Shown: positions 37,001 through 43,453 of the stretch, one piece after another
Numbering within the stretch: position 1 is the first letter of the stretch
Layout: each line of letters begins with the position of its first letter
Origin: Gemmiger sp.
GTDB taxonomy: Bacteria > Bacillota > Clostridia > Oscillospirales > Ruminococcaceae
Length of the DNA stretch: 43,453 nucleotides
Direction of reading: 5' to 3'
Assembly: GCA_028710135.1 (NCBI GenBank)
Contig: JAQUSS010000007.1
Coordinates: forward strand, 1 to 43,453
Notes under the pieces: generated by a model
Databases searched by the model: none
What the model was told of the DNA's origin: nothing
Seen by the model: the letters and a program-made list of their open reading frames with translations, nothing else
Program-made: the position numbers and the translations under genes

Positions 37001-37181
37001 TATCGCCCGCGCCAAAGCTGCACACGGCCTGGCCGCGGTTGTTGTAGTAGCACCACAGCGGGATGCCCTTGGCCCCCGCAATGCCCGGCAAAAAGCTGGA
37101 AAATACCGGCTTGCGGCCATAGTTTTCAATCTGCCAGCGGCCAAGGCCATCAAAATGGGCCGCGCCCTTCTGTTCATTCAT
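34056..37181 (-). CDS. GH94-like glycoside phosphorylase, candidate 1,2-beta-oligoglucan phosphorylase-like
   Basis: 1041 aa: [128 protein letters not shown]. Exact specificity is inference. Confidence 0.75.
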   Translation of the reverse strand: [1041 protein letters not shown]

Positions 37182-39873
37182 GTATGGTTACCTCCATGGT
37201 CAGCGTTTCGTTTTCGTCAAGCTTCAGCAGCGCGGCACGGGGGATCAGTACCCCGCCCACCGCCGCGTTATAGGGGTAGCTTTCCCCCGCAAGGGTGGCG
37301 GTGGCGGCTTTATAGGCATCCGGCTCCACAAAATGGGGGTTGTGGTAGAGTATGCGCAGCGCGCGCCCCGCAAAGCTGCATTCCACCACGGCGTTGCCGG
37401 CGGCATCAAACTGCTGGGCCGTAAGCGCCGGGGCCAGCAGCAAATCCCCCTTGCAGCCGCGCACGCCAAAGCTTTGGGTAAGCATGCACAGCAGCAGCCA
37501 GCTTGCGGCACCGGTCAGGTAGGGGTACATCCCCCGGCCCTGGGGGTCAAAATATTCGGGGATGCCGGGGTAGATGCGGCTGGCGGCAAAGTGGGCGCAC
37601 TGGCGGTACAGCGCCCCCAGCACGGCATTGCCCGCCTCCGCAAAGCCACGGCTGTACAGCGCGTAGGCATACATCACCGCCATATGGCAGAACACCGCGC
37701 CGTTCTCCTTGTGGCCGTAGGCAAAGCCGAACATCCGCCCCAAGGGCGGGGTATCTTTGCCGTAGGGGCCAAAATCGGTGTTTAGGCAATAGCCGCCGCG
37801 CACCGGGCTGTAGAGATACCAATCCGCCGCGCGGATAATTTGTTCCACCTGGGCGGGGGTTGCCGTGCCCGAAAGTACCGTGAACACCTGCCCGGTAAGC
37901 ATCATACGCACGGTATGGCTGTTGTTGCGGTTGCCCTCCACCTGGGTGCCGTTTTCATCGTAGTAGCTGTTAAACCAGCTGCGGTCGGCACCATCGGTAA
38001 CCAGCTCCTGCGCGCGTATCTTTTGCTGCAAATGGGTGGCCATGGCCGTTAAAGCCCGCTGCAAATCCGCCGTGGCAACCGGGCGCGGCCCCTTGGCCCA
38101 CGCCTCGCTTGCCTGCTCAAAATTTTTGCGGGCGGCAATCAGGCTGGCCGGGCTTTGGTACTGTTCAGCCGGGGTGGCAAGCAGGTCACAAAGCTCCCCC
38201 GCCACCTGTACGGTGGTGGTGCCGCGCCGGGCCAAATCGCTGCAAAGGTGGGCCAGGGTAAGCAGGTTGCCCGCGTAGGCGGCGGTAAAGGCCACACTCT
38301 CGCCGTTCTGGGTGGCCATATCCAGCGCATCGTTCCAATCGGCCCCGCGCAGGCGCAGCATACCGTGGGCGCCTACATCAAAAAAGGCGGCCACGTTTTG
38401 CAGCAGCAGGTGTTCCAAAATGCTGCCAGTAACGGCCTTGCCCCCCACCAGCTTGCGGGGGGCGGCGGCGGTGTCCCAATGTTCATCAAGCTTTTCGCCG
38501 CGGGCCAGGCGTTGGTCACAAAAATAACCGCGCTGCTGCATCAAAAAGTCATAGTCGCCGCTCTGCTGTAGGTAGAGGTTGACCGTCAGCAGCGGCCAAA
38601 AGCCATGGTCCATCCAAACGCGCACAATGTTGTTGCGGTCGGCCACAAACTCGCCGGGGGCACGGCCAATGATGGTGGCGTTGGTGCCATCCACCCGCAC
38701 ACCGGCAAAATAATCAAGCAAATCCTCGCGCACGGTTTCGGGCTCGGTCAATAGTAGGGCCAGGCAGTCCTGCCACAAATCGCGCCAGCCGCGCCCGCCG
38801 CGGCTATAATCGTGGTGGGGCAAAAAGCTGCACCCGCAGATCCGCCGCAACTCCGGCTGGATGGTAACCCACCGCATCCAGGCATCAAAGCCCGGGTTGC
38901 CGGTGGTAAAGCGGACGCTGCATTTTTGCTGCCAGGCCGCCTTGGTGGCCTCCAGCGCGCGCGCCACCGCACCGGGGGCCAGGTATTCCTCGCCCGCACA
39001 GTCAATGCCCAGCACCAGGGTAAACTGTGTTTCGGCACCGGGGGCCAGCAGGCAATCGGCAAAGCGGAGCGCCGCAACCATCTCGCACCCTTCGGCGGTA
39101 TCACCGGGGTGGAGCCAGGTGGGCTTTACCCCGGCCAAGGCGGCGGGGCAATCGTAGCTGCCCCCCTCGCCCACAAAGCTTTGCACACTGCCAAGGCAGC
39201 CCACCGGCCCCGCGCCGGTGGCATCGCAGCCAAGCACGGTGTAGCGCACGGTGCCGGGTTTGTGGCCCCGCTCATCAAAGGTCAGGGTGCTGTGCAGCTC
39301 CACCCCTTGCTCCAGCACACAAAGGCGCTGCAGCAGGCTGGTAACCTGGCGATGGTCGCGGATATTATCGGCGCTGCGCCCATACAGCGGGATGGCTGCC
39401 ACCGGGGTAAAGGCCAGCGGTGCGGTGCCGGTATTTTTGATGGTAAGCTGCATCAGCTCTACCCTATCGCCCCCGGCGGGCACAAAGCTTAAAATGCTTG
39501 CCTGCACGCCCAGGGCCTTATTTTCGCGCAGAACGCGCTGCCACAGCAGCCCCGCCGTAAGGGTAACCTCCTCGGCCTCGGGGCTGTGCAGCGCGGCGCG
39601 CTGCCAGGCGCTTTGGCCCGCCGCGCTCCAGGGCTGCTTGCCTGGGATGCACAGCCAAAAGTTGCGGGTGGCGCGGCTTTCGTGCAGGGTTTCGTTGCTG
39701 GCGGGGGCCAACAGGTAGGTGTTTTGCCCGGTTTTGCAATCGCCTGCCAGGGTGGGGGTAATGCTGGAGATCATGCCGCCCGCGTTGACGAGCGGGAAGT
39801 AAAGGCCGCTGGTGGCATCGGCCTTGCGGAGGGTAAAATCGCCGTTGGGGTTTAAAAATTGTAACGGTTCCAT
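37174..39873 (-). CDS. GH94 family phosphorylase (cellobiose/laminaribiose phosphorylase-like)
   Basis: 899 aa: FLPHHDYSRGGRGWRDLWQDCLALLLTEPETVREDLLDYFAGVRVDGTNATIIG; LRLRGADWNDALDMATQNGESVAF (catalytic Asp region); PLGRMFGFAYGHKENGAVFCHMAVMYAYAL. Overlaps the next gene by 8 nt. Confidence 0.85.
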   Translation of the reverse strand: MEPLQFLNPNGDFTLRKADATSGLYFPLVNAGGMISSITPTLAGDCKTGQNTYLLAPASNETLHESRATRNFWLCIPGKQPWSAAGQSAWQRAALHSPEAEEVTLTAGLLWQRVLRENKALGVQASILSFVPAGGDRVELMQLTIKNTGTAPLAFTPVAAIPLYGRSADNIRDHRQVTSLLQRLCVLEQGVELHSTLTFDERGHKPGTVRYTVLGCDATGAGPVGCLGSVQSFVGEGGSYDCPAALAGVKPTWLHPGDTAEGCEMVAALRFADCLLAPGAETQFTLVLGIDCAGEEYLAPGAVARALEATKAAWQQKCSVRFTTGNPGFDAWMRWVTIQPELRRICGCSFLPHHDYSRGGRGWRDLWQDCLALLLTEPETVREDLLDYFAGVRVDGTNATIIGRAPGEFVADRNNIVRVWMDHGFWPLLTVNLYLQQSGDYDFLMQQRGYFCDQRLARGEKLDEHWDTAAAPRKLVGGKAVTGSILEHLLLQNVAAFFDVGAHGMLRLRGADWNDALDMATQNGESVAFTAAYAGNLLTLAHLCSDLARRGTTTVQVAGELCDLLATPAEQYQSPASLIAARKNFEQASEAWAKGPRPVATADLQRALTAMATHLQQKIRAQELVTDGADRSWFNSYYDENGTQVEGNRNNSHTVRMMLTGQVFTVLSGTATPAQVEQIIRAADWYLYSPVRGGYCLNTDFGPYGKDTPPLGRMFGFAYGHKENGAVFCHMAVMYAYALYSRGFAEAGNAVLGALYRQCAHFAASRIYPGIPEYFDPQGRGMYPYLTGAASWLLLCMLTQSFGVRGCKGDLLLAPALTAQQFDAAGNAVVECSFAGRALRILYHNPHFVEPDAYKAATATLAGESYPYNAAVGGVLIPRAALLKLDENETLTMEVTIHE

Positions 39874-39976
39874 ACTAGCACCTCATTTTTTGTAGCTTTG
39901 CCTTTATTGTAACAGCGCGCGGCGGTGCATTGATATAGGCGCTTTTTCCGTGGGGTGTCATATTTTTAGCAGGGCA

Positions 39977-41332
39977 TCAATCGGTATCGCCGGTGTTGGC
40001 GGTGCCGGCAGTGTTGGCCGTGCTGCCGGTGTCATCGGTGCTGCCGTTGCCGGGGCGGCGGGGCAGGCGCGCCCAGCCATACGCCAGCGCCAACAGCGAA
40101 AGTACGCCGCTGATGCCAAACAGGGCCGCCATGCTGCCCCGTGCCCCCCAGGCGGGCTGCAACACCCGCTGCAAGCTGCTGCCCAGCAGCGCGCAGCCGT
40201 ACCCGGCCAGGCTGGCCACCGCCGCCGTTACCCCCAAATAGGTGGTGCGGCGCTGGGGCGGGCAGTTGGCGTATTGCAGGTTCATGCCCGCCATACCGGC
40301 GGCACCGCTGCCCACCGCGGTGAGCAACAGTAGCCCCACCGCGCCCGGGCGGGCGGCTGCGCCGGGCAAAAAGCACCAGCCAAACAGGCACAGGGTGGCC
40401 AGCGCCCGGGTGGCCAAAATTACGGTTGTCCAATAGGCATGGTCGGCCACGCGGCCCCACACCCAGATGGCCGCCATCCCCGCGGCGGAGGTTAACACCC
40501 CCACCGAGGTGATAAAGGTGTGGGTGAGATGCAATACGTTGAGCTGGTAAACCGATAAAAAGCCCATGGAGGCCATGAAGGAGCAATAGCACAATATCTC
40601 GTACACCAAAAGCGGGCGGTAGTGCTTATCGCGCAGGGGCAGTGCCAAATCCCGCACACGCAGGGTGGTGGGGGCCGGGCAGGGGGGCTCTTTTTCAAGG
40701 CACATCAAAACAAGGTCTACCAGAGAGCCCGCAATGCAAAAGCCATACACCCAAAGGAAGCCTTGGAAGGGTGTGCCCGCCGCGGTGGGGCCATCGAGGC
40801 AACGGCCCATCAAATAGGCAATGCTTGCGTTGGCCACCGCCGCCAAAATATCCTTGATGGCAAAGTAGCGCCCACGCCCCTCCTCCGGCGCAATTTGCAG
40901 CACCCACTGGTTGAGCGCCGGGGTTACAAACCCTGCCACCAAAAACGATACCAGGTAGAGCGCAAACGCAAAGCGGAGCTGCGATTCTTGGGTGTGGAAC
41001 AAGAGCGGTGCCAACACGGTAAAGCCCAGCGCAAAGCGGAAGCCGAAGCAAAGGCAAACGATGGAGAGCTTGCGGTGGACCCGTTTTTCAAAAAACAGCG
41101 GCGAAACCAGTTGCAGCACACAGCCCAACTGGGGTATGGCCGCAATTTGCGCAATTTGTGCCGGGGTTGCGCCCAAATAATCCAGATAACCCGCCATAAA
41201 ATTGCCCGTTACCAGGGTATACATTACAGCAGCCAGCGCCCCTTGCAACAGAAGGATGCGCTGGCTGCCTTTGCACTCTGCGGGCGTGGGGGGTACTTCC
41301 GGGTAAAACAGTTGTTTTAAACCCATCCTCAC
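39977..41332 (-). CDS. MFS family transporter
   Basis: About 12 hydrophobic segments; LLLQGALAAVMYTLVTGNFMAGYLDYLGATPAQIAQIAAIPQLGCVLQLVSPLFFEKRVHRK. GTG 41332 (GTGA overlap) or ATG 41326 start. Confidence 0.85.
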   Translation of the reverse strand: MRMGLKQLFYPEVPPTPAECKGSQRILLLQGALAAVMYTLVTGNFMAGYLDYLGATPAQIAQIAAIPQLGCVLQLVSPLFFEKRVHRKLSIVCLCFGFRFALGFTVLAPLLFHTQESQLRFAFALYLVSFLVAGFVTPALNQWVLQIAPEEGRGRYFAIKDILAAVANASIAYLMGRCLDGPTAAGTPFQGFLWVYGFCIAGSLVDLVLMCLEKEPPCPAPTTLRVRDLALPLRDKHYRPLLVYEILCYCSFMASMGFLSVYQLNVLHLTHTFITSVGVLTSAAGMAAIWVWGRVADHAYWTTVILATRALATLCLFGWCFLPGAAARPGAVGLLLLTAVGSGAAGMAGMNLQYANCPPQRRTTYLGVTAAVASLAGYGCALLGSSLQRVLQPAWGARGSMAALFGISGVLSLLALAYGWARLPRRPGNGSTDDTGSTANTAGTANTGDTD

Positions 41333-41751
41333 TGCGCAGGGCCCTCCAATTCTTGTATCAGCTCAATTTCTTCGCCATCATAACCAATCAGGTAGGCGAA
41401 CCACATATAAACGGGCTGGGGCGTGGCTTCCAAAATATCCGCGTAGGTGGGCGGCAGCTTGGGCTTTGCCCCGGCGGCCAGCGCACGGGCGTAATCGGCG
41501 TGGATATCCGCACTGCGCAGGGCCAGGTGCATCCACTCGCCGTTGGCGTGCTGGGCATGGCTGGCGGCAGGGGCCTCCTCCCCTTCAAAAACCTCCACAC
41601 AGGTGCCATCGCCGGTTTCCATCATATACACTTTTTTATCGCGGCCCCAGGTGTGCTTGATGGTAAAGCCAAGCCCCTCCTCGTAAAGCCGGACGGTATC
41701 GGCAAAATGGCCGGTGGTGATGCCGATGTGGTGTACGCCCTGTATGCTCAT
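41329..41751 (-). CDS. VOC (glyoxalase/bleomycin resistance) family protein
   Basis: MSIQGVHHIGITTGHFADTVRLYEEGLGFTIKHTWGRDKKVYMMETGDGTCVEVFEGEE..WMHLALRSADIHADYARALAAGAKPKLPP. ATG 41751 overlaps the preceding stop. Confidence 0.9.
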   Translation of the reverse strand: MSIQGVHHIGITTGHFADTVRLYEEGLGFTIKHTWGRDKKVYMMETGDGTCVEVFEGEEAPAASHAQHANGEWMHLALRSADIHADYARALAAGAKPKLPPTYADILEATPQPVYMWFAYLIGYDGEEIELIQELEGPAQ

Positions 41752-42743
41752 ACGTTTTCCTCCCGGAAGGTGCGCCAATCCAAAATCATGCTGGTGGGGC
41801 TCATGCGCGGCACCGTGATTTCGGTGTAAACCTTGTTGCACTGGGCCGGGTCACGCAGCTCGTACATAACCTCCGGCACGGTAATTTTCCCTGCGGCAAT
41901 CAGCTCCATGGCGGTGCGGATGTGCCCAAAGCTGGTGTGTACATGGAAATCGTCATTTTTGAGCGGGAGGGACCATTCCCACCCGCCGTGGATGCTGATG
42001 TAGGCGTAGAACAGCTCGTACAGCAGGGTGTGGGCATCCCAATCGGAGGTCTTTTTCCAGGGCACCCCAATCTGGAACGCCTCGGCCCCCTTGCGCAGGT
42101 AGGGTATGGCGGCGTGCAGCGCATTCTCGTTGCCGGAGCATTCCAGCAGCGCGCCAAAGCCCTGCTTTTCAGCCCCGAGGGCCTCCAGGCTATCGCCCAC
42201 ATGGGTAAGCCCTGCCTGGCGGGAGGCACTCTGCCGCTCGGGCGAGGGGTCAACCGCGTAGACGTTGAAGCCGAAGGCTTGCAGGGTGGCGGCGCACATC
42301 AGCCCCACCATCCCCTGCCCGGTAACGATCACGTTATCCACCGGCTTGGCCTTCATGCGGTAGATAGAAGTCATGGAAACAGCGGCGTAGCGCCCAAAAA
42401 TAACCTGCTCGGGCTTGGCGCCCGCCGGCACCGGGATGGCATCCTCCGCCTTGAGCTTGGCGTAGCGGGTGTGGTGGCCGTTGTGGTAGAACAAATCCCC
42501 GGGTTGGAAGCCCTCTACCCCCTGCCCCACGGCCAGCACCCGCCCGATGGAGGAGGAGCCGGTTTCCATCGGGTAGCTTTCGGGCGGGAACTGCTGGGTA
42601 AAGCCGCCCCGCTCCGAGCCGGTGGAGATGAGCGAAATCACATTTTCGCCCACAATCTCCCCCGCGGCGGGCGTGCCCTCAAATTCATGCGGCACAAGGG
42701 CAGCCTGCTGCTTTTGCAAAAAGGTAACGCGGTAATCGGTCAT
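41748..42743 (-). CDS. Medium-chain dehydrogenase/reductase (zinc-binding alcohol dehydrogenase family)
   Basis: ALVPHEFEGTPAAGEIVGENVISLISTGSERGGF..GSSSIGRVLAVGQGVEGFQPGDLFYHNGHHTRYAKL..NVIVTGQGMVGLMCAATLQAFGFNVYAVDPS. Confidence 0.88.
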   Translation of the reverse strand: MTDYRVTFLQKQQAALVPHEFEGTPAAGEIVGENVISLISTGSERGGFTQQFPPESYPMETGSSSIGRVLAVGQGVEGFQPGDLFYHNGHHTRYAKLKAEDAIPVPAGAKPEQVIFGRYAAVSMTSIYRMKAKPVDNVIVTGQGMVGLMCAATLQAFGFNVYAVDPSPERQSASRQAGLTHVGDSLEALGAEKQGFGALLECSGNENALHAAIPYLRKGAEAFQIGVPWKKTSDWDAHTLLYELFYAYISIHGGWEWSLPLKNDDFHVHTSFGHIRTAMELIAAGKITVPEVMYELRDPAQCNKVYTEITVPRMSPTSMILDWRTFREENV

Positions 42744-42765
42744 AGTTTCTCCTTTCTAGAGCGGG

Positions 42766-43453
42766 TCAAATCAAAACGGCCGCGCCATCGTAGCCAAGGG
42801 TGCGCTCCACCTTGCCGGTGGCCACCCACTCGCACCCGCGCACAAACATCTGGCGGAAGGGGCGGGGCGCAAAGCTGGCCATGGTGTTTTCGCCCAGGCC
42901 GTGGCCGGTGTAGTAGGGCCACACATGGCCCAGCACCTGGTTGAAGGTGCGGCCCTTGCCATACTGCCCCACCAGCGCAATGGGTTCATCGCAGCCGGTG
43001 CCGGGCATCCCGTGGCGGGATACCACGGCGGGGCTTGAGTAGGCGGTGGCCAGGGTGGTAAAGGGCACGTTGTGGATGTTTTTCATGGTGCAAAACACCT
43101 CATCCCGGGTATCAAAATCCGGCAGGCCCTGGGTGATGGGGTGGTTTACCGGGGCAATTTTGATATGGTGGTTGCCGTAATCGCCATGGGTGGTGGGCTC
43201 GCGCCACATCAGCATGGCCATTTTTTCCAGCTCGGGCCAGGGGTGCATCCCGGCCTCGGGCCAGTAGCAGGGGTGGTCGCCGTGCAAAAACACAAAGCCC
43301 TTGCCCCCGGCCACGACCTGCTCCAAAATATGCTGCTCCGCGGGGGTGTTAAAGCGGTAGTTGCCACAGTTAAAAATAATGGCATCGCACCCTGCAATGG
43401 CACCGCTGGCCAGGTATTCGTCAAAGCCGATATCCCCCAGCCCCGGGCCATCG
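42766..43453 (-). CDS. ThuA domain-containing protein (truncated by window edge)
   Basis: DAIIFNCGNYRFNTPAEQHILEQVVAGGKGFVFLHGDHPCYWPEAG..ITQGLPDFDTRDEVFCTM..ALVGQYGKGRTFNQVLGHVWPYYTG; frame stays open to the window end. Confidence 0.87.
   Translation of the reverse strand, partial: DGPGLGDIGFDEYLASGAIAGCDAIIFNCGNYRFNTPAEQHILEQVVAGGKGFVFLHGDHPCYWPEAGMHPWPELEKMAMLMWREPTTHGDYGNHHIKIAPVNHPITQGLPDFDTRDEVFCTMKNIHNVPFTTLATAYSSPAVVSRHGMPGTGCDEPIALVGQYGKGRTFNQVLGHVWPYYTGHGLGENTMASFAPRPFRQMFVRGCEWVATGKVERTLGYDGAAVLI

Noticed and set aside
1-43453. tRNA, rRNA, intact transposase, integrase or prophage genes
   Set aside because: No recognisable tRNA cloverleaf, rRNA segment or mobile-element gene was seen; a tRNAscan and ISfinder search would be decisive.

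Overview
This GC-rich window looks like chromosome from a Clostridia/Oscillospiraceae-type Firmicute (an inference from gene content: SCIFF, NusG domain II, U32 peptidase, YesM/YesN). I support about 32 genes. From left to right: a glycogen phosphorylase fragment (-), zapA and U32 peptidase (+), dut, maf and mreB (+), a PtsI-like protein and a patatin-like phospholipase (-), a nucleotidyltransferase (+), and a Big2-domain lipoprotein with 5-aa repeats (-). Next come RNase Z, a cupin, a NusG-domain-II protein, a GNAT acetyltransferase and an Orn/Lys/Arg decarboxylase (+), then a SCIFF ranthipeptide precursor (49 aa, absent from the supplied ORF track), its radical SAM/SPASM maturase and a 4Fe-4S aldo/keto reductase (+). 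These are followed by GAPDH and a multi-TM protein (-), SpoIID (+), a Fic-domain remnant (+), MATE and MarR (-), and a YesN/YesM two-component system with its own solute-binding protein (-). The right end holds a CUT1-type sugar ABC transporter without ATPase (-), two overlapping GH94-like phosphorylases (-), and an MFS-VOC-MDR-ThuA operon (-). The items most worth follow-up are the SCIFF locus with its internal terminator and coupled ferredoxin-AKR, the paired-GH94/ABC/SBP-HK-RR glycan locus, the ThuA-MDR-VOC-MFS operon, a PtsI-like protein with a changed active site, a Fic relic, and several strong palindromes over promoters. No tRNA, rRNA, CRISPR array or intact mobile element was recognised. 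All assignments come from reading the sequence; no searches were run.
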